Below are positions 44,094-53,766 of a stretch of 64,000 nt of DNA, in pieces (the stretch's first letter is position 1; each line of letters starts with the position of its first letter). Location: NCBI GenBank assembly GCA_023431345.1, contig JAEYWK010000045.1, forward strand, positions 62,001 to 126,000, given 5' to 3'. The notes under the pieces were generated by a model, which saw nothing but the letters and a program-made list of their open reading frames with translations, did no database searches and had not been told where the DNA came from. The stretch is from Pseudomonadota bacterium (GTDB lineage Bacteria; Myxococcota_A; Polyangia; Polyangiales; Polyangiaceae). The translations under genes were made by a program, and so were the position numbers.

Positions 44094-47000
44094 TGCACGA
44101 ACGCGGGCAAGGGAGCGGGCGCGCCCTTGGGCGGCGGCGCCGACGAGATGCCCGGCCGCATGCGCGGGAACATGCCCTCGGTGTAGCTCAGGTCCTTCAC
44201 GGTCGCAGTGAACTGCTTCATCTTGGCTTCACCGATCACGTCCGTGAAGAAGGCCAAGCGCCGGATGGAGCGAATGACCTGCGGGTTGGCGACGTTGTAG
44301 CGCTTGGCCAGCACCACCGCGTTCGCGTAGCGCTCGATCATGATCGAGTCGGCGCTGTTGAGCTCTTGGTCGCGCTTGTCGCGCCAGGCCTTTTGCGCAT
44401 TGACGCGAGCAGCGTCCGCTTTCTCCTGCAAATCGGGGTTATCGCTGTTCTCGGCGCGCTTGATGATGGCTTCCGTCTTGGCGTCGAAGATCTTCAGCTC
44501 CGGCGGGCGAGTGTTGTAAAGGCCCGTGCGCAGCGAATCGTAGAGTGAGCCCTGACGCGCGATCGCCGCCGTCGTCCACTCGGGCGAGACGTAGGCGTCG
44601 ATGACGTGCTGCAGCTTGTCGAACCACTTCTTCGCGTCGCCCGCGTCCTTCGTGTACTGGTTGATGACCTCTTGCATCGTGCCGCGGTAGCGGTGATGCC
44701 CCGTCTCGTAGTCGAAGGCGCGACTGATCTCGTCGTCACGCATCGTGAAGTCGGCCTCCGCGGCCATGTTGGCTTCCTTGGAGCCGAGGGCGGTGTTCTT
44801 ACCGCCTTCGGTCGGAGCGAGCCGCTTCCACTTCTCGAACGCGGCGATGGTCTGCTCCCACCACTTGTTGGTGTCACCCGCGAGCACGGCCTTGCGCGTC
44901 TTCGCCGCCCAGTAGGCGGCCTGAACCACGTACTGCGCCGCTGCGTCCTTCTTCCCATTGGCGGTGAAGTAGTCCTCCATCGCGCGCTGCGCAGTGCGAC
45001 GCGCGGCCGCGTTGGCGCCTTCGTCGGCGCTGTACGGATCCCACCGCTTCAGCTCGGCGCTGGCGACGATGAAATCCGCTTCCGCCATCTCCTTGGGTGA
45101 GGCCCCGAGGGTCTGGAAGCGCTCACGCGCTCGCGTCATGCCGCCGCGGTCACCCAGGCTCGCGTAGAGTGAGAGCCCCTGCCGCGCTGACTCTCGCCGG
45201 CTGTTCTGCGGGAAGTGCTGGTTATTGCTGATCTTGTCGTACGTCTCGGCGGCGCGCGGGTAGTTGAAGAACAGCACGTACGCGCCTGCCAAGGCGTCGT
45301 AGGCGCCCTGCAGGTATTTCGCGCGCTCTTCGTACTTCTTCGGCTGAGCCGCCACCGGGGGCTTGGCCTTGGCGTCACCGTTCTTGAGCGCGCTCAGCGT
45401 CTTCTCGTTGCCGTAGCGGGAGATGAACAGCTCGTACATCTCGATCGCCTTGTCGTATTCGCCGACCTGCTTGTACGCGAAGGCGCCGTTCATGGCCGCC
45501 TCGGGGGCCTCGTCACGGTCGGGTGCCGAGTCCAGCGCCACCTTGTAGGCCGCCGCCGCCTCGCGCCACTTCTTGTTGCGCTCGGGCCCCTCCGGCATCT
45601 TCTCCGCTTCCTCGTACAGCTTGCGCGCGTCGAGGTAGGCAACGCCCTGCTGCACGGGCTTGCGGATGCTCTCTTCCGCCTTCTGTGTCTCGGCGTTGTA
45701 AGCGCAGCTCTTGCCCTCCGCGAGCCGGCGACTCTCGGTGGCGTTGCCCGAGAAGTTGCTCATGCTGATGAGCTTCTCCCAAGAGCGGTAGCCCCACTCG
45801 TTTACCCCGCAGTATTGATCGTACAGTGGTCGGAAGCGCTTCTCCGCGTTTTCGAAGTCACCGTAGACGAAGTACAGATCCGCGGACTGGAACGCGTAGA
45901 GCAAGCCGTTCCTCTGTGGGTCGCGGTCGAGCGGGATGCGGTCGTTGTACTCGTCACGCGCCTTGATCGCGTCGAGCACCGGCTGGGGCACGACGTCTTT
46001 CACGGGCCGGCGCGCGTCGCCCTCGCCAGAGAACTTCAGCTCTTCGCGCTTCTCGATGCCCTGCGCTCCGTTCGTCTCTTGAAAGACGCGGTATTGGTCC
46101 TCGAGCACCTTCTCGGCGATGGTGACGACGTAGTACGCGGCCGGCTGCAGGTACTTGTCGTCTTCGTTCGAGTCACGCACGCTCGCGGCGCTGTCGCGCG
46201 CCGCCCTCACCTCGGCCGGCTGCGGCGTACGGCCGATGGTGGCTTGGAGCACCACGACCCAATAGCGCGCGTCCGCGAGCCAGAAGCGGCTCTCGTACGC
46301 GTCCATGGCTTGCGCGTCTTGCTCGAGGTAGGCGGCCCAGCCCGTCTCCGCCAAGCGATACTCGGCGATCGCCTTCTCGATCAGCGCCCGCTGCTCGCCG
46401 GCGTCGTTCAGCTCGAGGGCCTTGTTGTAGTAGCCGCGAGCATAGTTGGTGTGATCGGCGGCGGCGCGCTTGAGGCCGCCCTTCACCAGCTGCTCGGCGG
46501 TGGTGAGCGCCTCCGGGTCGTCGCGGTTGGCGTCGACCCAGGGCGTCGTGCCCACGTACGCGGCGAGCTTCGTGCGTGACTCGAGCGCCTTCGAGGCGTA
46601 CTCCGCGCGCGCCTCCGAGCCGTCGGGCGCGAGGCGCGACAGCTGGTCGTATAGCTCCGCGACGCGGTTCTGCATCATCGGCGCGTCCCGATCCATCGGG
46701 AATTTCCTGAGCGTGAGCTCGAGCGTCGTCACCGCGTTGCGGTTCTGCGTGATCTCGATGAACTCCTGAGCGAGCGCCTTGTAGATGGCGACCGTCCATT
46801 TCTTGTCCTGCGGGATCAGCGCCGGGTCCTGCACGCGCGTGATGGCGATCGCCATCTTCTCTTCCGCGCGCAGCGGATCGGGCTCGGTGTCGAGCACGTC
46901 ACTGCGCGGGATGTAGGGGTGCTCGGGCGGAGGCCCATCGAAGTCGACGTAGGTGAGCGAGCCTGCGATGTAGGTGAACGCTTCCTGTCGGAAATCAGCG

Positions 47001-48190
47001 CCCGGATCGCCCGTCTTGGCTTCCTGCTCGTCGGCGTAAGCGAGCAGCTTCACGAACCAATCGACGGCCGTGCGGTAGCGCTGCTGCTTGAAGTAAGTCC
47101 ACGCCAGCTTGTACAGCGACACGCCGTAAATCGGCGGCTTCGTGTACTGCATCGACTGCTCGTAAGCGACGACGGCGCGGTTCAGGTTGTAGGGCCCGCC
47201 CTGCGGGTCGATCTGGTCGAAATGGAAATTGCCGAGCTGCCACCAGATTTCCGCCAAGTAGCGCGGGTCTTCTCCCGGCTCTACCTTCTGCGGTAGCGGC
47301 TTGCAGCCCTCGTACGGGTCCGCGAACGTGAGCTCCTCGGTGTCGACGACGGCGCTCGCGCCCCGCTTGGGCGCGGCCGCGCGCTTGCCTCGCGCCTGAT
47401 CGAGCGGGACCGGGTTCTTGTTGTACCAGTCGTTCCAGAACTTGTCGTCGTGGTCCTGCGGCATGGGCTGCAGCAAGACCTTGCCCGCGTCCTTCGGGTC
47501 GTCTTGAACGGCGTAGCGCGTTCCGCACACGAGCACGCGCCAAGCCTGCTGACCCTCCTCGATGCGGCCGGCGTCGGTGAAGGCGTGGCCGAGGTAGTAG
47601 TGGACGGCCGCCGTCTCTTCGTACTGCGGGAACTCTTTGATGATGCGCCGGTAAATGGCGATCGCCGGCTCCAGCCCGAGCGACAGATCCGCGTCGGTGC
47701 GCGCGCGCGCCTTCTCCTCGTAGAGGGCGCCGAGGCGAAACATCGCGTCGGGCGTGGCGCGCGGGTCGGCGTTCGCCCCCGAGTAGCGAGCCACGAACTC
47801 TTCGAGGCGAGCGATGGCGTCGTCGCGTGACTCGTCGAGACCACGCTTCTCGACCGCGAGCTCGCGATCGAGCGCCGACAGCACGCGCTTACGCCGCTGC
47901 TCGTAGTGATGGCGCACGATCATCGTCAAGTTGCGCCGAAAGTCTTTGGTGCCCTTCTCGTACTCGGCAGCTTCCTGCTGCAAAATACCGAAGGCTTTGA
48001 GCTGCGCGGGCGTGGGCGGCGGCGAGGGCGGCGCGCCCTTCTTGGCCTTGGCCGGGGTCGCGCCCGACGTGGCCGCGGCGGTTGCGGCCGGCGCCGTCGC
48101 GGCCGTCTGGCCCGAGGCCGACAGCGGCGCCGCGACGCCCGTCAGCACCGCGAGCAACGCGGGCAGGAATGACTGACGACGTGTCCTCAT
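44090..48190 (-). CDS. Large exported TPR protein (AgmU/GltD-like)
   Basis: The 1366-residue product starts with a signal peptide (MRTRRQSFLPALLAVLTGVA) and is built mostly of helical repeats resembling TPRs (AIAEYRLAETGWAAYLEQDAQ, PDRDEAPEAAMNGAFAYKQVGEYDKAIEMYE). An early charged helical region (about 90-170) follows a Pro-rich linker. Periplasmic location is predicted. In Myxococcus AgmU (GltD) is a similarly long TPR protein directly upstream of AglT/GltE, as here. Starts 4 nt inside the stop of the upstream TPR gene. Confidence 0.75.
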   Translation of the reverse strand: MRTRRQSFLPALLAVLTGVAAPLSASGQTAATAPAATAAATSGATPAKAKKGAPPSPPPTPAQLKAFGILQQEAAEYEKGTKDFRRNLTMIVRHHYEQRRKRVLSALDRELAVEKRGLDESRDDAIARLEEFVARYSGANADPRATPDAMFRLGALYEEKARARTDADLSLGLEPAIAIYRRIIKEFPQYEETAAVHYYLGHAFTDAGRIEEGQQAWRVLVCGTRYAVQDDPKDAGKVLLQPMPQDHDDKFWNDWYNKNPVPLDQARGKRAAAPKRGASAVVDTEELTFADPYEGCKPLPQKVEPGEDPRYLAEIWWQLGNFHFDQIDPQGGPYNLNRAVVAYEQSMQYTKPPIYGVSLYKLAWTYFKQQRYRTAVDWFVKLLAYADEQEAKTGDPGADFRQEAFTYIAGSLTYVDFDGPPPEHPYIPRSDVLDTEPDPLRAEEKMAIAITRVQDPALIPQDKKWTVAIYKALAQEFIEITQNRNAVTTLELTLRKFPMDRDAPMMQNRVAELYDQLSRLAPDGSEARAEYASKALESRTKLAAYVGTTPWVDANRDDPEALTTAEQLVKGGLKRAAADHTNYARGYYNKALELNDAGEQRALIEKAIAEYRLAETGWAAYLEQDAQAMDAYESRFWLADARYWVVVLQATIGRTPQPAEVRAARDSAASVRDSNEDDKYLQPAAYYVVTIAEKVLEDQYRVFQETNGAQGIEKREELKFSGEGDARRPVKDVVPQPVLDAIKARDEYNDRIPLDRDPQRNGLLYAFQSADLYFVYGDFENAEKRFRPLYDQYCGVNEWGYRSWEKLISMSNFSGNATESRRLAEGKSCAYNAETQKAEESIRKPVQQGVAYLDARKLYEEAEKMPEGPERNKKWREAAAAYKVALDSAPDRDEAPEAAMNGAFAYKQVGEYDKAIEMYELFISRYGNEKTLSALKNGDAKAKPPVAAQPKKYEERAKYLQGAYDALAGAYVLFFNYPRAAETYDKISNNQHFPQNSRRESARQGLSLYASLGDRGGMTRARERFQTLGASPKEMAEADFIVASAELKRWDPYSADEGANAAARRTAQRAMEDYFTANGKKDAAAQYVVQAAYWAAKTRKAVLAGDTNKWWEQTIAAFEKWKRLAPTEGGKNTALGSKEANMAAEADFTMRDDEISRAFDYETGHHRYRGTMQEVINQYTKDAGDAKKWFDKLQHVIDAYVSPEWTTAAIARQGSLYDSLRTGLYNTRPPELKIFDAKTEAIIKRAENSDNPDLQEKADAARVNAQKAWRDKRDQELNSADSIMIERYANAVVLAKRYNVANPQVIRSIRRLAFFTDVIGEAKMKQFTATVKDLSYTEGMFPRMRPGISSAPPPKGAPAPLPAFVQ

Positions 48191-50595
48191 TGCGCCTCCT
48201 CCGAATCGTCCAACACTTCGCGCAGCTCGTCGTTCAAGTTCTGCTCCTCACGCGAGCGCTCGCGCTGCAGGTTGCGAACCCGCACGCGTTGCTCTTCACG
48301 CACTTCCCAGGCTTGCTGCACGATGCCGACGTCGGCGCGCAGCACGATGCTCTTCACGCGATCTCGCACCAGCGCGAAATTTTTCATCGCGATTTCGCCG
48401 ACCAGCAGGCGCGCCTGCTGGTCGAGCGAGTCGAGGTTTTGAGCGTAAGTTTCGAGGGAGACGAGCTCGGCTGCGATCTTGGCCCGCAGCGCCTGCGCTT
48501 CCTCCAGGGCTTGCTTCTCCAGCTTGGCGCGTGACGCCTCCAAGCGTTGCTCGTCGATGTCGATGCGGCCGAGCAGCGACTGAATGCCCTTGGCGTAGTC
48601 CCCCGCGTCGCCCGAGTCTTGACCCGACGCCACGAGCGACACCTCGCGCGTGAACAGCTCGCGGAATTTCTTGCGCACGTCGTCGTCGTCGACGTAGCGC
48701 TGATCCCCGAAGCCGATCTGGGCGCGTCCGTTGTCGACGGCGTCCCGGTACTCCTCGATGCGCTTGTTGTATCCCTGGAGATCGCGCTCGTTGGCCTCGA
48801 TCTCCAGCTTGAAGCGCTCGCGGCTCGTAGCGTCGGCGGTCACGCCGTACTGATCGGCCTCCTTGAGCACGCGCTTCAGGCCGTTGACGATGGCGGCGAG
48901 CTTATCGGCTTCCACCGTCAGGCTCTGCAGGACCTGGCTGACCTTGTTCCACTGCCGGTCACCCGAGTCGTCACGACGCAAGAAATCACCGTCGGTGACC
49001 GGTAACCAGGCCAAGCGCTTCTGCAGCGCTCGCCGCTCGGCCCGCACTCGCCCGAGCTCGCCGCCCGGCTGTGCCTTGCCGACGTCATCCATGCCCTCGG
49101 CCAGGGTCAAGCGCGCCTTGGCCAGCTTGTTCATCAGCGACATCGAGTACTGGATGCCGTTGCGAAGCTCCGGGAATGCCTTGGCGCGGGTCGGAACGGA
49201 CAGCACCGCGTCGAGCTTGACGGCCAGCTTGCGCGAGCGCTTCACGAGGTCGCGCGACCGCGTCACGTCGTCGATCATCCCGAACACGTGCTGGTCTTCG
49301 GCCTGCTCCCGCGCCCACTCCATCACGACCTTGGGCAGCTTCGTCTCCGTGGCCATCGTGGCCTCGTCGGCGGTCAGCTTGTCGTAATAGACGGCAGGAT
49401 CGCTGGTCGACGCCAGGAAGTCATCGACGCTCTTGCGAATGGGATCGAAGTGCTCACGCACGTTGCGGTACAGGTTGAGCGCGTTCTGGAAATCGCCGGA
49501 GCGCAGCATCAAGTCCGCGCGCAGCAGCGAACCGTCTGCGAGCTCGAGGTTGTTCGGATCGGTGATGGTGAGCACCTCGAGCGCGCGCTGGGCGCGCGAG
49601 TAGTCACCTAGGCGCACGAACACCCAGGCCAGCTCGTACAGCGTGGTCGAGAACTCGGGTGAGTTGCGGCCGACGTGGCTGTAGGCCTCGACGGCGTCGA
49701 GGTAGTTGTTGGTCTCGTAAAAGAGCCGCCCGATCGCCATCCACGCCAGGTCGATGACGTGCTCTTGGTCGGGCGTGGTGGCGGGGATGCGCGTCACCTT
49801 GCGGAACTGCTCGACGGCCTGCACGAAGCGAGCATCGGGCGGAGCCGTCGGAGCCGCCGCCGCGCCGGCTGCGGGAGCGCCTGCGACGGGCGCGGTCGGG
49901 GCCTGCGCCAAGGCTTCCTTGAGCAGCACCACGCCGAGCAGGTATTGCGCCTGCGCCGTATAAGGAGAGCCCGCGGGGACCGCGTTCACGGAGGCCTTCG
50001 AGGCGGCGTAGTCTTTCTTGGCGTAAAGCGCCTTGGCGCGGGCGTAGGCGAGGGAGCCTGTGCGATCGGTCGTCGGCAAGCGCGAAAGTCGCTCGAAGAC
50101 GTAGTCGAGGCCGGCCAGATCGTCCGTGCGGAGCGCGATGTCGACCAGCCGACTGAGCGCCTTGCCGACGAAGCCGTCGTACGGGCTCTTGGCGCCGTTA
50201 TCCAAAATGTCCCGGAAGTGGCGGCGCGCCGACAAATACTGCTTGGTCGACATGTACGCCTCGCCGATCAGCAACGAGGCGTCGGCGTAGGCGGCCTCGG
50301 GCGCCTTGCCTTGGCGATAGAGCTCGATGACCTTGCTCAAGGCCTCGATCGCCCGATCGTAGTCCTTGTTGCGCAAGAGCATGTCCCCCGCCGCCACCCG
50401 CTCCGCGGGGGTGGGGGGCTTGATGGTCAGCTTCGATTCGGGGGGCGCGCTGGTGAGCTGGGACTCGACCCCCTGCACCACCAGCGTGGCCCTGCCCTGC
50501 GCTTCGCTGGCGCTGAGCGCGAACGCCGAGCCCGAGATCGCCGTCGCGATTCCGAAGGCGGCGAAGGCTCCCGCGACCCCGAGCCTCCTCATCAC
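48187..50595 (-). CDS. Exported TPR protein with C-terminal coiled coil
   Basis: The 802-residue product has a signal peptide (AGAFAAFGIATAISGSAFA), TPR-like repeats in the N-terminal half (NKDYDRAIEALSKVIELY, EAYMSTKQYLSARRHFRDIL, LYELAWVFVRLGDYSRAQRAL), and a long charged helical C-terminus (about 500-802) with EANERDLQGYNKRIEEYRDA and a final acidic stretch, likely coiled coil. It is translationally coupled on both sides. No equivalent is assigned with confidence in the classic glt cluster; it may be a lineage-specific addition. Confidence 0.72.
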   Translation of the reverse strand: MMRRLGVAGAFAAFGIATAISGSAFALSASEAQGRATLVVQGVESQLTSAPPESKLTIKPPTPAERVAAGDMLLRNKDYDRAIEALSKVIELYRQGKAPEAAYADASLLIGEAYMSTKQYLSARRHFRDILDNGAKSPYDGFVGKALSRLVDIALRTDDLAGLDYVFERLSRLPTTDRTGSLAYARAKALYAKKDYAASKASVNAVPAGSPYTAQAQYLLGVVLLKEALAQAPTAPVAGAPAAGAAAAPTAPPDARFVQAVEQFRKVTRIPATTPDQEHVIDLAWMAIGRLFYETNNYLDAVEAYSHVGRNSPEFSTTLYELAWVFVRLGDYSRAQRALEVLTITDPNNLELADGSLLRADLMLRSGDFQNALNLYRNVREHFDPIRKSVDDFLASTSDPAVYYDKLTADEATMATETKLPKVVMEWAREQAEDQHVFGMIDDVTRSRDLVKRSRKLAVKLDAVLSVPTRAKAFPELRNGIQYSMSLMNKLAKARLTLAEGMDDVGKAQPGGELGRVRAERRALQKRLAWLPVTDGDFLRRDDSGDRQWNKVSQVLQSLTVEADKLAAIVNGLKRVLKEADQYGVTADATSRERFKLEIEANERDLQGYNKRIEEYRDAVDNGRAQIGFGDQRYVDDDDVRKKFRELFTREVSLVASGQDSGDAGDYAKGIQSLLGRIDIDEQRLEASRAKLEKQALEEAQALRAKIAAELVSLETYAQNLDSLDQQARLLVGEIAMKNFALVRDRVKSIVLRADVGIVQQAWEVREEQRVRVRNLQRERSREEQNLNDELREVLDDSEEAQ

Positions 50596-51512
50596 TTCGC
50601 TCCCGCGCCGACCGAGACGCTGCCGCCCGTCTGAGCTTTGGCCGGAGCCGCGGGGGCAGCCGCCGGGGCGCTTTCACCGCTCACGCCCGCGCGCAGGTTC
50701 TCGACGTAGCGGATCGACGGCCGCTGCTCCAGGGCCGTCGTCACGTCGCCCTTCTCCCACGCCACCACGTCGAGCTTCAGCGTCTTGCCCTCCGTGATGG
50801 TGAACGTATGGCTCGACGGCACCTGAAACTTGTAGCCGCGCAAGTAAGAGAAGACGCCGTAGCCGTGGCCGCGCAAGCGCAGCACGATCTGCAGCGTGTG
50901 ATCACCGGGCGGGATGGAGCCGCTGAACACCGGGATCTCTTTCTGGGCCGCGAGCGCGCTGTTCTCCGACTCGTCGGTCTTGTTGTACTGCACCGCGCCA
51001 TCGAGCACGAACGTCGCGCCCGTGACCCGGAAGGCGCTCGACAGGTCGTTCTTGAAGGTGATTTCGGCGCGCGCGCCGCCCACGCCGCCGGAGAGGATGG
51101 TGTCGGAGAGCAAGCTGAGGCGCGTGTGGCTGCGTCGAATCTGCTCTTTCAGCTCGTCGATGCGCTGCTCGAGATCCCGCAGGCGCACCACGTAGGTGGC
51201 GCCATCGAGTCCGCCCGACGCTTCGGCGGCCGGCGCTGGAGTCGCGGTCGTCGTCGCCGCGGGCGCAGCAGCAGCAGGCGCCGCAGTCGTGGTCGCGGGT
51301 GTCGTCGTCGCGGTCGTCGTCGCGGTCGTCGTCGCGGTCGGGGTACCTGTCGCGGCGGCGGCTGGCGCGGCGGTGGCCGAAGTGGGAGCGGCAGCTGGCT
51401 GCGCAGTTTCGGCAGGCTTGGCGGGCGCCGCGGGCGCCTGCGCAAACACGCTCGAAGAAAAAATGGTGACGGCGGCGAACGCTGCGAGGCGGAAGCTATT
51501 CATGAGTCGCAT
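50592..51512 (-). CDS. Exported protein with Thr/Ala-rich linker and beta domain
   Basis: First gene of the operon. The 306-residue product has a signal peptide (RLAAFAAVTIFSSSVFA), a low-complexity Ala/Thr/Pro segment (about 26-98), a short coiled coil (VVRLRDLEQRIDELKEQIRR) and a beta-rich domain (about 135-265, with PPGDHTLQIVLRLRGHGYG). GAGGGA lies 5-6 nt upstream of the ATG at 51512; an ATG at 51503 is also possible. The Ala/Pro-rich linker could lead to false similarity to dihydrolipoamide acetyltransferases. Likely periplasmic. Confidence 0.72.
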   Translation of the reverse strand: MRLMNSFRLAAFAAVTIFSSSVFAQAPAAPAKPAETAQPAAAPTSATAAPAAAATGTPTATTTATTTATTTPATTTAAPAAAAPAATTTATPAPAAEASGGLDGATYVVRLRDLEQRIDELKEQIRRSHTRLSLLSDTILSGGVGGARAEITFKNDLSSAFRVTGATFVLDGAVQYNKTDESENSALAAQKEIPVFSGSIPPGDHTLQIVLRLRGHGYGVFSYLRGYKFQVPSSHTFTITEGKTLKLDVVAWEKGDVTTALEQRPSIRYVENLRAGVSGESAPAAAPAAPAKAQTGGSVSVGAGAK

Positions 51513-51887
51513 CGGTTTCCCTCGTGGTGGTCGCTCCGGTGAGCGGATGCAGGTGCATCGCGCTGCTCGCGTTCAGTTAGCGAAGCCGGACTTCCTCCAG
51601 GGGACGCATCTTCCTCTGACCCGAGGCGCTCGCCAAGTTGCATTTTGGGATTGGGGGCCAAAGCCCCCACAGAAGAATCTTTAAGGGTTTGATGGCCTTC
51701 GCGTGCTCAATCGCGCCCCTCCCCCCCTCCGGTGCCTTGCCCGAAGCACTCCGCGAGCGCTACCTTGGGCTCAAGCAAACGGAAGATCGATCCCCGGCCT
51801 CGTGCGTCTGAACTTGTGGCTCGGAGCACCCTGCTCCGGCCCCTCGAGCCCGGCATCTTCCGCTCGCGTGAAAAGAGTCGGAACGGG
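51513..51887. other. Divergent promoter region between envelope operon and sigma gene
   Basis: No gene is seen. It holds a perfect 7-bp hairpin with a CAAA loop (51652-51669, core GGGGGC/GCCCCC), followed on the plus strand by an A/T-rich stretch. It may be an attenuator or terminator in the leader of the sigma factor gene. Promoter boxes for the ECF sigma factor cannot be recognised because its recognition sequence is unknown. Confidence 0.5.
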
Positions 51888-52505
51888 ATGGCGGCCGTTC
51901 GCGGAGATGCCTCTGACGAGGTGCTGATGGTGCGTTACCAGCGCGGTGATCGCGACGCGTTCGCTCTGCTGGTGCGGCGCTACAACAAACAGGTCTACAA
52001 CTTCGTGCTCCGCCAATTGCGAAGTCCATCGCTATCCGAAGACGTCACGCAAGACGTCTTCATGCGGCTCGTACAAAACGCGGCCGAGTTCAAACACGAA
52101 GCGCGCTTTTCGACTTGGCTGTACGCGATCGCGCGCAACCTCTGCATCGATCAACTGCGGCGCCTGCAGCACCGCCGGCACCCATCGCTCGATCAACCCA
52201 TGACGAGCGACGGCGATGGCCGCACCCTCGGGGAATCGGTCGCGGCGCAGCACCCCTCGACCAGCGCAGAACGGTCGGCCGCCTCCTCACAGATGCAAGC
52301 GTCGATCGTGCGCGCGGTCGATGCGCTGCCCGAAGAGCAGCGCGAGGTGTTCTTGCTGCGCGAGATCGCCGACCTGCCCTTCCGCGACATCGCCGAGATC
52401 ACCGGCGTGCCGGAGAACACGGTGAAGAGCCGCATGCGCTACGCGCTGGATCGTTTGAAGCTGGCCCTGTCCGAGTTCGAGGAGTACGCCCGTGCCCTGC
52501 GCTAG
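51888..52505 (+). CDS. ECF-type RNA polymerase sigma factor (RpoE-like)
   Basis: I chose the ATG at 51888 (MAAVRGDASDEVLMVRYQRG) with GGAACGGG immediately upstream, giving 205 residues; a longer frame runs through sequence without sigma-factor character. Region 2 is DRDAFALLVRRYNKQVYNFVLRQL...DVTQDVFMRLV...FSTWLYAIARN, and region 4 is LPEEQREVFLLREIADLPFRDIAEITGVPENTVKSRM. It is followed by a gene for a zinc-finger anti-sigma factor. Probably controls envelope genes such as the divergent operon. Confidence 0.92.
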   Translation: MAAVRGDASDEVLMVRYQRGDRDAFALLVRRYNKQVYNFVLRQLRSPSLSEDVTQDVFMRLVQNAAEFKHEARFSTWLYAIARNLCIDQLRRLQHRRHPSLDQPMTSDGDGRTLGESVAAQHPSTSAERSAASSQMQASIVRAVDALPEEQREVFLLREIADLPFRDIAEITGVPENTVKSRMRYALDRLKLALSEFEEYARALR

Positions 52506-52604
52506 GATTTCAACCACGAACAGGCCTCGAACGTCGGCGACGCCCCCTGCTGCCCCCCGCTCGCCGGGGGCCGGCGTCGGAGGCCGAGCTCGCTTCGCGG
52601 CCAG

Positions 52605-52629
52605 CGCCGCCGAGCCCAATTCGGCGGCG
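52605..52629. promoter_or_regulatory. Hairpin between sigma and anti-sigma genes
   Basis: Perfect 9-bp stem (52605-52613 with 52621-52629) with a 7-nt loop, in the 169-bp gap between the sigma gene and the anti-sigma gene. It may reduce readthrough and so set the ratio of the two proteins; this role is inferred from position. Confidence 0.45.
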
Positions 52630-52674
52630 GGGGGCGGCGCGGGCCGTTCCCCGAGAGGATGAGCAGGGCTCGAC

Positions 52675-53760
52675 ATGGATTGCGAAAAGTTCGATCGCGT
52701 CGTGCTGGACATGCTGTACGGAGAGCTCGACGAGCTCACCGACGCTGCGGCCAAGCGGCACATCGAGCACTGTTCGCGTTGCAAAGGCATCAGCGCCGGC
52801 CTGCGTGCGACACGAGAGGTCGGCGGGCTCGCTCTAGTAGACCCGCCCGATAGTCTCGAGCTTGGGATCTTGGAGGCCGAGCGGCGATTGAACGCCAAGT
52901 TGCCCCTGGGCAAGAAGCTGGGGCGCGGTGTGTCCATCCTCGCGGTGTACGCCATGCGACCACAGCTCGCGATGGCCGCGCTGCTCCTGCTCATGATCGG
53001 CTCGAGCTTGTTCTTCTTGCGTGGTCGCCCCAGCGCGCAAGACAGCATGCTCGTGACCGAGCACGGCGCTCCCGAGACCGAGGCCGAGCACGTCGCGATC
53101 TTGCCCGCGCCGGAGCGGCGCAGCGAAGCGCCCGCCGCGGCGCCGCTACCGAAGCCTGCGAGCGCCGGCAAAGGCGAAGGCAGCGCGCCGCGCGAACGCG
53201 AGGAAGAGAAGCCAGCAGCAGCGGTCGCGCAAGCCACGCGCGCCGCCGAGGCCAAGGGCTCGGCCACCGACGCGGATCCGATGCCTGGCGCCGAGCCGAG
53301 CGCCGACTCGCTCGAAGCCGCCAGCTCGGCCTTTCAAGGCGGACGCTACGCGGAGGCGCAGCGCCGGTTCGAGGAGATCGCCGCGCGTGGCGGCAGCGAG
53401 GCGCCCGCCGCCGCCCTGCAAGCCGTCGAAGCCTTGCGCCGCCAGAAGGGCTGCCCCGCCGCCGCTCCGCGCTACGAGGACGTGCACTCGCGCTACCGCG
53501 AGACGCCGCAAGGAACAGAGGCCGCTTGGCAAGCCGGCGACTGTTACCGCGCGCTCGGCGAGCTGACGCGCGCGCGTCAGAGCTTCGAGGCGCTGCTGGA
53601 GGTCGCCGAGTATCGGTCACGCGCCGAGACGGCGCTGCAAGAGCTGGCCGCGCGCGAGGAGCAGCTCGCCGCCGCCCGTAAAGCCAAGGCGGCACCTCCG
53701 GCGGCGGCGCCGGCAGCCGGCGCGGTCAGAGCGGCACCCAGCGGAGCTGGCGCGCCGTGA
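52675..53760 (+). CDS. Transmembrane zinc-finger anti-sigma factor with TPR-like tail
   Basis: The 361-residue product starts with a ZAS/zf-HC2 domain (His29-x3-Cys33-x2-Cys36 in KRHIEHCSRC), has one transmembrane helix (around residues 98-116, AMAALLLLMIGSSLFFL), a Pro/Ala/Glu-rich periplasmic linker and a C-terminal TPR/YbgF-like helical domain (AEAQRRFEEIAARGGSEAPAAAL, GDCYRALGELTRARQSFEALL). This periplasmic tail is larger than in typical anti-sigma factors and could sense envelope assembly. It directly follows its likely partner sigma factor. Confidence 0.87.
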   Translation: MDCEKFDRVVLDMLYGELDELTDAAAKRHIEHCSRCKGISAGLRATREVGGLALVDPPDSLELGILEAERRLNAKLPLGKKLGRGVSILAVYAMRPQLAMAALLLLMIGSSLFFLRGRPSAQDSMLVTEHGAPETEAEHVAILPAPERRSEAPAAAPLPKPASAGKGEGSAPREREEEKPAAAVAQATRAAEAKGSATDADPMPGAEPSADSLEAASSAFQGGRYAEAQRRFEEIAARGGSEAPAAALQAVEALRRQKGCPAAAPRYEDVHSRYRETPQGTEAAWQAGDCYRALGELTRARQSFEALLEVAEYRSRAETALQELAAREEQLAAARKAKAAPPAAAPAAGAVRAAPSGAGAP

Positions 53761-53766
53761 GCGCGC

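Noticed and set aside
51196..51684. Plus-strand Ala/Val-rich frame opposite the first operon gene
   Set aside because: It mirrors the low-complexity Thr/Ala-rich linker of the real gene and has no independent signal.
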